Positions 28,855 through 38,248 of a stretch of DNA of 64,000 nt are shown here, in pieces. How positions within the stretch are numbered: the first letter of the stretch is position 1; the number at the start of each line of letters is the position of its first letter. The DNA comes from Nitrospirota bacterium (GTDB lineage: Bacteria; Nitrospirota; Thermodesulfovibrionia; Thermodesulfovibrionales; UBA6898): contig JAJXTV010000002.1 in the NCBI GenBank assembly GCA_021783515.1, positions 62,001-126,000 on the forward strand. Reading direction: 5' to 3'. A model generated the notes under the pieces. That model searched no databases and was not told the DNA's origin. It saw nothing but the letters and a program-made list of their open reading frames with translations. A program made the position numbers and the translations under genes.

Positions 28855-31413
28855 ATGAAGAAGAAAACGGCGGAGAATAAGGACCCGGACGAATTCGGGC
28901 CGGACGAAAACGTCAGGAGCGGGCTGGGCATCAAGGCCCTCTGGCAGGCATATGTCGAAAATCTCATCTGCGTTCAGGGCAGGGGCATGCCGCAGACAGC
29001 CACGCCCAACGACCGGTATATGGCGTTTGCCTATACCGTCCGCGACCGCATGATGTTCAGGGCGGCGCATGCGCTCCATACCTACCGCAAGAAGGATCTC
29101 AGGGTCGTCTGCTTTCTATCGGCCGAATTTTTGTTGGGTCCGCATCTCGGCAATAACCTCATCAACCTCGGCATCTACGACGAGGTGCGCGAGGCGCTCG
29201 CCGCCGCCGGATACGACATGGAGGAGATCCTCCAACAGGAGGAGGAGCCCGGGCTCGGCAACGGGGGGCTCGGCAGGCTTGCGGCCTGCTACCTGGAGTC
29301 GATGGCCACGCTCGAAATCCCGTCGATAGGGTACGGCATCCGGTATGAGTTCGGCATCTTCGACCAGGAACTGCGCGACGGATGGCAGGTCGAAAAGACC
29401 GATAAGTGGCTGCGGTACGGCAATCCCTGGGAGATCGCAAGGCCGGATATCGTCTTCGACGTGAAATTCGGGGGCGTCACCACGCCCTATTCGGACGAGC
29501 AGGGCCGCTATCGGGTGAGATGGGAGCCCCACCATGTGGTAAGGGGGGTGGCCTATGATACACCGGTGCTCGGCTACAAGGTCGGCACCTGCAATATACT
29601 CCGGCTCTGGAAGGCGGAGGCGACCGAGTCCTTCGATCTGCAGGCCTTCAACCATGGAGATTACTACCGCGCGGTCGAGGACAAGGTGGTATCGGAAAAC
29701 GTGACGAAGGTGCTGTATCCCAACGACGAGCAGATGCAGGGCAAACAGCTGCGGCTGGAACAGCAGTATTTCTTCGTCTCCTGCTCCCTGCAGGACATGG
29801 TCCGCATTCATCTGCTGTCGGGGAAGCCCCTCGATACATTCTCAGGGACCTACGCCGTGCAGCTCAACGACACCCATCCTTCCATCGCGGTCGCCGAACT
29901 GATGCGTCTCTTGGTGGACGAGCATGGGATGGATTGGGAAAAGGCCTGGCAGATTACCGTGAGCACCTTCGCCTACACGAACCACACCCTTCTTCCGGAG
30001 GCCCTCGAAAAATGGCCCCTTCAGCTCTTCTCCGAGCTTCTGCCCCGGCATACCGAGATCATCTTCGAGATTAACAGGAGGTTTCTCGACGCGGTGCGGA
30101 TGAGATATCCCGGCGACGAGGGGCGCGTTGCCCGGCTCTCGCTGATCGACGAGACCGGAGGCCGCTCGGTCCGCATGGCCCACCTGGCATGCGTCGGGAG
30201 CCACGCGATAAACGGGGTTGCCGCTCTCCATACCGAGCTTCTCAAGGAGACGGTGCTCCGCGATTTCTACGAGCTGAGTCCCGAAAAATTCAGCAACAAG
30301 ACGAACGGCGTCACCCCGCGCCGCTGGCTGGCCCTGAGCAACCCCGGGCTGTCGAGACTCATCAGCAGTAAGATCGGGACCGACTGGATCAGGGACCTCG
30401 CACAGATTCGCGGGATCGAGCAGTATGCGGAGGACGGAGATTTCCGGGAGCAATGGCGTCAGGTGAAGCGGGAAAACAAGAAGCGTCTCGCCTCGCTGAT
30501 CAAGAAGGTCTCCGGCGTCGTCGTGGACCCCGACACCCTCTTCGACGTGCAGGTGAAGCGGATCCACGAATACAAGCGCCAGCATCTCAATGTCTTGCAT
30601 ATCGTTGCGCATTATCTTCGCGTCAAGCGCGATCCGGGGGGCGAAATCACGCCGAGGACCTTCATCTTCGGGGGCAAGTCCGCGCCGGGCTATTTCATGG
30701 CGAAGCTGATGATCAGGCTTATCACCGCTGTCGCCGGGGTCATCGACGCGGACCCGGACGTCCGGGGCAGGCTGCGGGTCGTCTTTTTCCCGGACTTCAA
30801 CGTGACGAACGGCCAGAAGATCTATCCCGCCGCGGACCTCTCCGAGCAGATCTCGACCGCCGGAAAGGAGGCGTCGGGCACCGGAAACATGAAGTTCGCC
30901 ATGAACGGCGCCCTTACGATCGGCACGCTCGACGGCGCGAACGTCGAGATACGGGAAGAGGTCGGCCAGGAAAATTTCTTCCTCTTCGGGCTGACGGCGG
31001 AGCAGGTGCGGGAGAAGAAATCCCGGGGGTACCGCTCTTCGGAGGTGTACGCCTCGAACCCGCTTCTGAGGGAAGTGATCGAGCTGATCCGGGGGGGCCA
31101 TTTTTCGCCGCGGGAGCCGGACCTCTTCAGGCCCCTTCTGGATACGCTCATGGACCGCGACGAGTATATGCTCTTTGCGGATTTCCAGTCGTACCTGGAC
31201 TGCCAGGACGAAGTCGGAAGGGCCTACCGCGACAGGGAGCGCTGGACGCGGATGTCGATCCTGAATACCGCCCGGATGGGAAAATTCTCGTCAGACCGGG
31301 CGATACAGGAATACTGCGGGGACATCTGGAAGGCCGTGCCGGTGAAGGTGGACCTGAGCGGCATAGTCGAGTGGGCCCTTACGCGAAGGGCCCCTGGTCC
31401 GTCGAAGACCTGA
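28855..31413 (+). CDS. glgP: glycogen/starch/alpha-glucan phosphorylase
   Basis: CFLSAEFLLGPHLGNNLINLG, EEEPGLGNGGLGRLAACYLESMATL, EASGTGNMKFAMNGALTIGTLDGANVEI. Confidence 0.97.
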   Translation: MKKKTAENKDPDEFGPDENVRSGLGIKALWQAYVENLICVQGRGMPQTATPNDRYMAFAYTVRDRMMFRAAHALHTYRKKDLRVVCFLSAEFLLGPHLGNNLINLGIYDEVREALAAAGYDMEEILQQEEEPGLGNGGLGRLAACYLESMATLEIPSIGYGIRYEFGIFDQELRDGWQVEKTDKWLRYGNPWEIARPDIVFDVKFGGVTTPYSDEQGRYRVRWEPHHVVRGVAYDTPVLGYKVGTCNILRLWKAEATESFDLQAFNHGDYYRAVEDKVVSENVTKVLYPNDEQMQGKQLRLEQQYFFVSCSLQDMVRIHLLSGKPLDTFSGTYAVQLNDTHPSIAVAELMRLLVDEHGMDWEKAWQITVSTFAYTNHTLLPEALEKWPLQLFSELLPRHTEIIFEINRRFLDAVRMRYPGDEGRVARLSLIDETGGRSVRMAHLACVGSHAINGVAALHTELLKETVLRDFYELSPEKFSNKTNGVTPRRWLALSNPGLSRLISSKIGTDWIRDLAQIRGIEQYAEDGDFREQWRQVKRENKKRLASLIKKVSGVVVDPDTLFDVQVKRIHEYKRQHLNVLHIVAHYLRVKRDPGGEITPRTFIFGGKSAPGYFMAKLMIRLITAVAGVIDADPDVRGRLRVVFFPDFNVTNGQKIYPAADLSEQISTAGKEASGTGNMKFAMNGALTIGTLDGANVEIREEVGQENFFLFGLTAEQVREKKSRGYRSSEVYASNPLLREVIELIRGGHFSPREPDLFRPLLDTLMDRDEYMLFADFQSYLDCQDEVGRAYRDRERWTRMSILNTARMGKFSSDRAIQEYCGDIWKAVPVKVDLSGIVEWALTRRAPGPSKT

Positions 31414-31426
31414 GCCGGGACACGAT

Positions 31427-33505
31427 ATGAAACAATACAAAGTCAGTTCGGGACGGCGTTTTCCCTTCGGGGCGACCGTCGATGAGAAGGGCGCGAATTT
31501 CTCGGTATGGGGTCTGCGGTCGACGGCGGCGGAACTCCTCCTTTTCGAAACCGCGCAGAGCAGGGAGCCGTTTCAGGTGGTGAGGCTCGACCCCGCCGAA
31601 AACCGGACGTACTATTCCTGGCATGTATATGTCGAAGGGCTTCCGGCGGGGACCCACTATGCCTGGCGGCTCGACGGTCCCGGGGATACGCGGAGGTCGG
31701 GTTTCCGCTTCGACAGGCAGAAGGGGCTGATTGACCCGCATGCCCGCGCGGTCAGCGACCTTCTCTGGGACCGGAGACTGGCGAGCCTGCCCGGAGATAA
31801 CGTCGCCTCCTCGATGCGTGGCATCGTCGTTGCCGGCGACGGATACGATTGGGAAGGCGACCGTCCGCTCGACCGTCCTCTGGAAGAGTCGATCATCTAC
31901 GAAATGCATGTCGGAGGTTTTACGCGCCATCCTTCCTCGGGAGTAAAATACCCCGGCACCTTCTCCGGCGTGATCGAAAAGATCCCGTACCTCAGGTCGC
32001 TCGGAGTCACAGACGTGGAGCTGATGCCGGTTATGGCGTTCGATGAGCAGGACGTCCCGGATGCCGCAAAGGCCAGGGGGCTCAGGAACTGCTGGGGCTA
32101 CAGCACTCACAGCTTCTTCTCACCCCATCCCGGCTACTGCATATCCCCAGAGAAGGGCACCCACCTGGGCGAGTTTCGCGACATGGTGAAGGCGTTTCAC
32201 CGGGCCGGCATCGGGGTGATCATGGACGTCGTCCTGAACCATACGGCCGAGGGGGGCGCCGGCGGGCCGACGATCAACTTCAAGGGGCTCGGCAACAGGG
32301 GCTTCTATCATCTCGACCCGAACGACCGCTCGATCTACCTCGACTATACCGGCTGCGGCAACACCGTCAACTGCAACTTCCCGATCGTCACGGCGTTCCT
32401 TATCGAGTGCCTGGAGTACTGGGTGAGCGAGATGCATGTCGACGGCTTCCGCTTCGACCTTGCGAGCGTGCTCGTGAGAGGACATGAGGGAAGGCCGCTC
32501 CATTATGCGCCGATGCCGTGGTATATCGAGCTCTCCGACGTCCTCGGCAACACGAGGCTGATCGCCGAGGCGTGGGACGCGGGCGGGCTCTATCAGGTGG
32601 GGGATTTCCCCGGGTTCCGCTGGGCGGAGTGGAACGGCAGATACCGCGACGTGATGAGGCGGTTTGTCCGGGGCGACCCCGGCCTTATCGGCGAAGCCGC
32701 GACGCGGCTTGCGGGAAGCAGCGACCTCTACGAACCCGAGGGCAGGCTTCCGGCCAACAGCGTCAACTTTATCGCCTGCCACGACGGCTTCACGCTCCAC
32801 GACCTCGTCAGCTATAATCAAAAGCATAACGAGGCCAACGGCGAGGCCAACCGCGACGGCAGCGACGACAACGCAAGCGGCAACTGCGGGGTCGAGGGCG
32901 AGACCCGCGATCCCGGGGTGCTGGCTCTGAGAAAGAGGCAGGCGAAGAACTTCATGGCCGTTCTCCTTCTGAGCCAGGGCGTGCCGATGATACTTTCCGG
33001 GGACGAGGTGCTCAGGACGCAGCGCGGCAATAACAACTGCTACTGCCAGGACAACGAGATGGGCTGGTTCGATTGGGGGCTCGTGGAGGACAACGGGGAG
33101 ATGCTCCGCTTCACGACCGGGATGATCTCCTTCCGGAAGCGGCATCCCTCCCTCATGAGAAGACAGTTTCTGACGGGGCGGAAGGGAAGAGGGGGACTGC
33201 CGGATGTCGCATGGCACGGCCCGGGGCTGAACGAGCCACGCTGGGACGATCCCGGGGCGCGGGTCCTTGCCTGCACCCTCGCGGCAACGGACAAGACGGA
33301 AGAGCACCTCCATATCATGCTCAACATGTCCGATGCCGACGTGCAGATGGAACTGCCCGAAGTCCCGGGCCGCGGCTGGTATCGCGCCGTCGACACGTCG
33401 CAGCCCCCGCCGGCCGACGTCACTGATCCGGCGGCCCAGCCGGGGGTGAAGGGATACACGCACCGGGTGGCGGCCTGGAGCATCGTGGTGCTCGAAGCCA
33501 GATGA
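31427..33505 (+). CDS. glgX: glycogen debranching enzyme (GlgX/isoamylase type)
   Basis: GATVDEKGANFSVWG, VMDVVLNHTAEGG, VDGFRFDLASVL, LIAEAWDAGGLYQVG, FIACHDGFTLHDLVSYNQKHNEANGE. Confidence 0.96.
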   Translation: MKQYKVSSGRRFPFGATVDEKGANFSVWGLRSTAAELLLFETAQSREPFQVVRLDPAENRTYYSWHVYVEGLPAGTHYAWRLDGPGDTRRSGFRFDRQKGLIDPHARAVSDLLWDRRLASLPGDNVASSMRGIVVAGDGYDWEGDRPLDRPLEESIIYEMHVGGFTRHPSSGVKYPGTFSGVIEKIPYLRSLGVTDVELMPVMAFDEQDVPDAAKARGLRNCWGYSTHSFFSPHPGYCISPEKGTHLGEFRDMVKAFHRAGIGVIMDVVLNHTAEGGAGGPTINFKGLGNRGFYHLDPNDRSIYLDYTGCGNTVNCNFPIVTAFLIECLEYWVSEMHVDGFRFDLASVLVRGHEGRPLHYAPMPWYIELSDVLGNTRLIAEAWDAGGLYQVGDFPGFRWAEWNGRYRDVMRRFVRGDPGLIGEAATRLAGSSDLYEPEGRLPANSVNFIACHDGFTLHDLVSYNQKHNEANGEANRDGSDDNASGNCGVEGETRDPGVLALRKRQAKNFMAVLLLSQGVPMILSGDEVLRTQRGNNNCYCQDNEMGWFDWGLVEDNGEMLRFTTGMISFRKRHPSLMRRQFLTGRKGRGGLPDVAWHGPGLNEPRWDDPGARVLACTLAATDKTEEHLHIMLNMSDADVQMELPEVPGRGWYRAVDTSQPPPADVTDPAAQPGVKGYTHRVAAWSIVVLEAR

Positions 33506-33536
33506 ACGGTAAGGAAAGAGGGAAAGGCGGGACCGG

Positions 33537-35639
33537 GTGGCACAGGGCATATACCTGATAAGCGAAGAGCCGATGGCGGGGAAATCGGCGGTTGCGCTGG
33601 GGCTGATGGAGCTCCTGTCGCGGAGCGGCCTCGCTGTCGGCTTTTTCAGGCCGCTTGTCCGGTCGAAAGAGGCGCACGACCCCGCCATCGAGCTCATTGC
33701 CCGCCGATACAGTCTGGGGTTTTCGTACGACTCAATGTACGGATGTACCTTCGAAGAGGCCCGCAGTCTCCTCTCCGGCAGCGGAGACGATGAGCTGGTC
33801 TCGCTCGTCCTCGACAAGTACAAGGCCCTCGAGCGGGTCTGTGATTTTGTGCTCTGCAACGGGACGGACTTCAGCGGCGGCGCCGCCCTTCCTCTTGAGT
33901 TCGACTTTAACACGGACATCGCCAACAACCTCGGCTGTCTGACGATTCCCGTGGTAAAGGGCTGCGGACGGACCGTCGATGAGGTTGCCGGGACGGTCGG
34001 GGCCTTCGTCGAGTCGCTCGAAAAGCGGCGCTGCGACATTCTCTCGGTCATCGTCAACCGTGTTGCTCCGGACAGCGCCGCCGGCGTGAGGGAGCGGATC
34101 GGGTCGGTGATTCCGCGGAACATCCCCTTTTTTGTCGTCCCCGAGATCGATGCCCTCGGCAGGCCGACGGTCGGTGAGGTTGCGGCCGAGCTCGGCGCTT
34201 CGCTTCTCGCCGGCGATGCCGACAATCTCCTCCGGAATGTCGACCACTATATTGTCGCCGCGATGGAGCTTCCCCATTTCCTCGACTACCTGAAGGACGG
34301 ATGCCTCGTCATAACCCCCGGGGACCGCTCCGACATCATTCTCGGAACGCTCCTTGCGGACGCCTCGGGAGAATATCCGCATGTTGCAGGGCTCCTGCTG
34401 ACCGGCAACCTGAACCCGGCCCCTCAGGTAAAGAGGCTTATGGAGGGGGTGAACAGGTCGCTTGTGCCGGTGCTGGGCGTCGGGACGGACACCTTTTCGA
34501 CCGCGATGGCAGCCAACGCGGTCCAAAGCAGGATCAGGCCCGGCAATTCGCGCAAGATCGCGGCGGCCCTCGGGGTGATGGAGGCGCATATCGACTTTGC
34601 GGCACTCGGCGCACGACTCTCCGTCACCCGTTCCGGCCGCGTGACGCCGCTGATGTTCGAGCACAACCTCCTCGAGCGGGCGAGGTCCGACCGGCGGCAT
34701 ATCGTGCTGCCGGAGGGGACCGAGGAGCGGATCCTTCGGGCGGCTGAAATCCTTTTGCTGCGCGGCGTCGCCGGCATCACCTTTCTCGGAAACCAGGACG
34801 AGATCCGGCGTAAGATCGCCGGCCTCGGGCTGTCGCTTCAGACGGCCGATATTATCGACCCGGCAGTTTCGCCGATAAGGGAGATGTTTGCGGATACGTA
34901 CTACGAGCTGCGCAAACACAAGGGCATCTCTCAGGGCATGGCTTACGACGCGATGTCCGACGTCAGCTATTTCGGGACGATGATGGTGTATCACGGCGAC
35001 GCCGACGGCATGGTCTCGGGATCGGTGCATACCACGCAGCATACCATCCGGCCGGCCCTCGAGATCATCAAGGCAAAACAGGGATGTTCGATCGTATCAA
35101 GCGTATTTTTTATCTGCCTGGAGGACCATGTGGCGGTCTTCGGGGACTGCGCGGTCAACCCGCATCCCACCGCGGAGCAGCTTGCCGATATCGCGATCAG
35201 CTCGGCCGAGACCGCCCGCGCCTTCGGGATCACGCCGCTTGTGGCGATGCTCTCGTACTCCACGGGGGAATCCGGCAAAGGGGAGGACGTGGACAAGGTG
35301 AGGGAGGCGACCCGGATTGCGCGGGGTCTCCGTCCGGACCTGAAGATCGAAGGCCCGATCCAGTATGATGCGGCGGTGGATGAGCAGGTCGCCTGCGCGA
35401 AGCTGCCGGGCAGCGAGGTGGCCGGCCACGCCACGGTCTTTGTCTTCCCTGACCTCAACACCGGCAACAATACCTACAAGGCCGTCCAGCGGTCGGCAAA
35501 CGCGGTGGCGATAGGTCCGGTCCTGCAGGGGCTGAAGAAGCCGGTGAACGACCTGAGCCGGGGGGCGACCGTCACCGACATCGTCAATACCGTCGCGATC
35601 ACCGCCATCCAGGCCCAGACGGACATGCAGAAAAAATGA
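33537..35639 (+). CDS. pta: phosphate acetyltransferase with N-terminal BioD-like and DRTGG domains
   Basis: N-term GIYLISEEPMAGKSAVALGL; C-term PTA domain DRRHIVLPEGTEERILRAAEILL, GMVSGSVHTTQHTIRPALEIIK, VFPDLNTGNNTYKAVQRSA; GTG start. Confidence 0.95.
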   Translation: MAQGIYLISEEPMAGKSAVALGLMELLSRSGLAVGFFRPLVRSKEAHDPAIELIARRYSLGFSYDSMYGCTFEEARSLLSGSGDDELVSLVLDKYKALERVCDFVLCNGTDFSGGAALPLEFDFNTDIANNLGCLTIPVVKGCGRTVDEVAGTVGAFVESLEKRRCDILSVIVNRVAPDSAAGVRERIGSVIPRNIPFFVVPEIDALGRPTVGEVAAELGASLLAGDADNLLRNVDHYIVAAMELPHFLDYLKDGCLVITPGDRSDIILGTLLADASGEYPHVAGLLLTGNLNPAPQVKRLMEGVNRSLVPVLGVGTDTFSTAMAANAVQSRIRPGNSRKIAAALGVMEAHIDFAALGARLSVTRSGRVTPLMFEHNLLERARSDRRHIVLPEGTEERILRAAEILLLRGVAGITFLGNQDEIRRKIAGLGLSLQTADIIDPAVSPIREMFADTYYELRKHKGISQGMAYDAMSDVSYFGTMMVYHGDADGMVSGSVHTTQHTIRPALEIIKAKQGCSIVSSVFFICLEDHVAVFGDCAVNPHPTAEQLADIAISSAETARAFGITPLVAMLSYSTGESGKGEDVDKVREATRIARGLRPDLKIEGPIQYDAAVDEQVACAKLPGSEVAGHATVFVFPDLNTGNNTYKAVQRSANAVAIGPVLQGLKKPVNDLSRGATVTDIVNTVAITAIQAQTDMQKK

Positions 35640-35727
35640 GGGCCGTCGCGCACGGCGTCGCCGCCTGCGCAGGGGAGTGGGCTCTAGAAAAAGGAGGAAA
35701 GGAAGTTTCCCCGGCCGGACGCGCGCG

Positions 35728-36777
35728 TTATCTCTTTAGAGGGATCGCCGCTTCCACGGTCATCCCCGGCTTCAGAAGCCCTTCGGGGTCTTCCACGCTC
35801 ACCTTCACCCGGAAGGTCTTGATGTCTTCCCTCCCGCGGACCACGTCTCTCTGCGTGGCGAATTCGGCGTAGCGGCCTATCTCCGAAATCCTGCCTTTGA
35901 AGGTCTTGCCTCCCAGACCCTCTACGGTGAGGGTGGCGGGACTGTTCAGTGCCACCCCGCCGATCTTCGTCTCGTCGATGTCGACCCTGGCATAGAGGCC
36001 CTTGAGATCGACGACGGTCATGATCGTGACGCCGGGGCTGACGGTTTCCCCTGCCTCCATCGATTTGAAGATGACGACGCCGGAGACCGGCGTCTTGATG
36101 ACAGTATCGGCGAGTTTCGCCCTGCTGAAGGCGAGGGCGGCTTCCGCCCCTTTCAGCATAGCCTGTGAGGACCCCAACTGGCTTTCGGCCGCCGCGAGCT
36201 GACCGGCCGCCGCGTCCTTCCGGGACCGCGCCGAATTGAGCTTCTCCTTTGCCGAGGTGAAGGCAGCGGTATTGACGTCGTAGGCCGAGACGGTCTGGTC
36301 TCGGGACTCTCTGGAGATGAAATCCCTGGCAAACAGCTCCTTCGCCCGCTGCGCCTCTCTCCGGGATTCCTCCATCTGGGCGCGGGCCCTTTCCACGTCC
36401 GCGGCGGCGGCCTGCATGTCCGCCCCGGCGCTGATCATATTCGATCGCGCGCTGGCGGCCGACGCCTCCGCTGTCCGGATGTCCGCCTTCGCCCGTTCGA
36501 CGCCCGCGCCGGCCTGCTCCGCCGACGCCTTAAGGTCCTGACTGTCGAGCGTGGCGGCGGTCTGGCCCGCCTCCACCGTGTCGCTTTCCCTGCAGCAGAT
36601 CCATGAGATCCTGCCGGCCACCTTCGGGGAGAGGTTCACCTCTACGCCGTCGATGATGCCGGTCGCCCGGAGAGTCGACCTGGGCTTGTTCGCCAGGTAG
36701 TTGTAAAAGAAGATCGCCCCGAAAATCGCAAACAGGACCAGCAGCGGAACACCGGTCCTGAGGAGCGCCTTTTTCAT
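35728..36777 (-). CDS. HlyD/YbhG-type periplasmic adaptor
   Basis: N-terminal TM helix, long alanine-rich coiled coil, IKTPVSGVVIFKSMEAGETVSPGVTIMTVVDL. Confidence 0.88.
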   Translation of the reverse strand: MKKALLRTGVPLLVLFAIFGAIFFYNYLANKPRSTLRATGIIDGVEVNLSPKVAGRISWICCRESDTVEAGQTAATLDSQDLKASAEQAGAGVERAKADIRTAEASAASARSNMISAGADMQAAAADVERARAQMEESRREAQRAKELFARDFISRESRDQTVSAYDVNTAAFTSAKEKLNSARSRKDAAAGQLAAAESQLGSSQAMLKGAEAALAFSRAKLADTVIKTPVSGVVIFKSMEAGETVSPGVTIMTVVDLKGLYARVDIDETKIGGVALNSPATLTVEGLGGKTFKGRISEIGRYAEFATQRDVVRGREDIKTFRVKVSVEDPEGLLKPGMTVEAAIPLKR

Positions 36778-36794
36778 AATCCGCCGCGGCCTTT

Positions 36795-38120
36795 CTACCT
36801 GAGCCCCATCGCTCTTTCGAGGCTCGCTCGCGCTACCTTATAGTCGTAGAGCGCCTGGTTATAGGCGGTCCTGGCAACGGCGAGCGATACCTCGGCGTCG
36901 GAAACCTCGATCGGGTTGCCGACGCCGGCGGCGTACCTGCCGTTGGCGATGTCCAGGTTTTCGGTGGCCTGTTTCATCGTCAGCTCGGTATTGGAGATAC
37001 TCTCTTCGGCCACTGTCAGGTTCAGGTAGGCCTGCTGCACATCGAGCAGGATCGACTGTCTGAGCGCCTCCTCGTTCGCCTTCGCGGCGCCGAGGTTCGC
37101 TTTCGCCTCCTCCACCTGGTTCCTGGTGAGAAACCCGCTGAAGATCGGCAACGTCAGACCGACTCCCACGCTCCATCCCTCACCTTTGGGAAAGAAGATG
37201 GTGTCGGAGCGGTCATACGCGGCATTACCGGTCAGGAAGGGATAGTATCCGGACTTCGCGTAGTCGATCGATCTTTCGACGGATGTCGTTGTCGCGACAG
37301 CCGACATCAGGTCGGGCCTGTTCTTGTATGCCGTTTCGACGGCCTGCGGGAGCGTGATCTCATATTTCGCGAATGCGAGGTTGTCCTCCAGCAGATAATC
37401 CGGCGCATCAGGCATTCCCATCGCGTTGTTGAGTGTCACCTTCGAAACCTTCAGCGTGTTGTCGGCCCTGATGAGGGCCAGTTTCGCATTGCTCAGGTCG
37501 ACCTCCGCCTTGGTGACGTCATATTTCGGGGCCGTTCCCACCTCGTAGAACCCTTTGGCCTGGTCCAGATGGAGCTGGAACTGCTTTACGGTGTCGGTTG
37601 CGACGACCCTGTTCCTCTGGGCCTGCAGTACGCCGTAATACGACTGCTTCACGTTGAAGAGCACCTGGTCGACCGTCGTCTCGAGGTTCGATTTCGATGC
37701 GTCGAGGTTGAACCTCTGGATGTCGACCTGGGAGCGCGTCCTGCCGAAATCGTAGATGTTCTGGGAGAGCGAGAGGCTGCCGGTGAACTGATCGAAGCTG
37801 CTCGTCGCATTTTCGGCCGTCGTCCCGGAGATCCCCGTGGAAACCGCGCGCTGCGCGCCGGTGACCGGCTTGATCCTGCTGTAAGCGCCCGAAAGGTCTA
37901 TCTGGGGAAAATAATTCGACTGCGCCTGCCCGACCCGGCTCCGGCTGGCGCTCACGTTGTTTTGCGCAGCGACGATTGTCGGATGCCTCATGAGCGCTAT
38001 CTCGACGCACCGCTGAAGCGTGAGGAGCTCGTCTTTCTTTATCACGTCTTCCGCACCCGCGCCTGCCGGTACGGCCAATACGATGAACAGCACCAGCGAA
38101 ATAAGGTTCTTCATATACAT
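36795..38120 (-). CDS. TolC family outer membrane protein
   Basis: LLTLQRCVEIALMRHPTIVAAQNNVSASRSRVGQAQSNYFPQIDLSGAYSR, two-fold repeated OEP domain. Confidence 0.92.
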   Translation of the reverse strand: MYMKNLISLVLFIVLAVPAGAGAEDVIKKDELLTLQRCVEIALMRHPTIVAAQNNVSASRSRVGQAQSNYFPQIDLSGAYSRIKPVTGAQRAVSTGISGTTAENATSSFDQFTGSLSLSQNIYDFGRTRSQVDIQRFNLDASKSNLETTVDQVLFNVKQSYYGVLQAQRNRVVATDTVKQFQLHLDQAKGFYEVGTAPKYDVTKAEVDLSNAKLALIRADNTLKVSKVTLNNAMGMPDAPDYLLEDNLAFAKYEITLPQAVETAYKNRPDLMSAVATTTSVERSIDYAKSGYYPFLTGNAAYDRSDTIFFPKGEGWSVGVGLTLPIFSGFLTRNQVEEAKANLGAAKANEEALRQSILLDVQQAYLNLTVAEESISNTELTMKQATENLDIANGRYAAGVGNPIEVSDAEVSLAVARTAYNQALYDYKVARASLERAMGLR

Positions 38121-38248
38121 GAATATGTCCTCCTGCAACTTTTGTCTTCAGGATATAGTAAAAATCTCATCATTCATCCGTCATGCCGTCACCCCGCCCG
38201 TTCGGCCGCACTCGCGACATGGCCTGTCGTAGGGCGTCCCTCAGCCGG

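Noticed and set aside
32120-34225. 701-aa minus-strand ORF spanning glgX/pta
   Set aside because: Antisense to two well-supported genes
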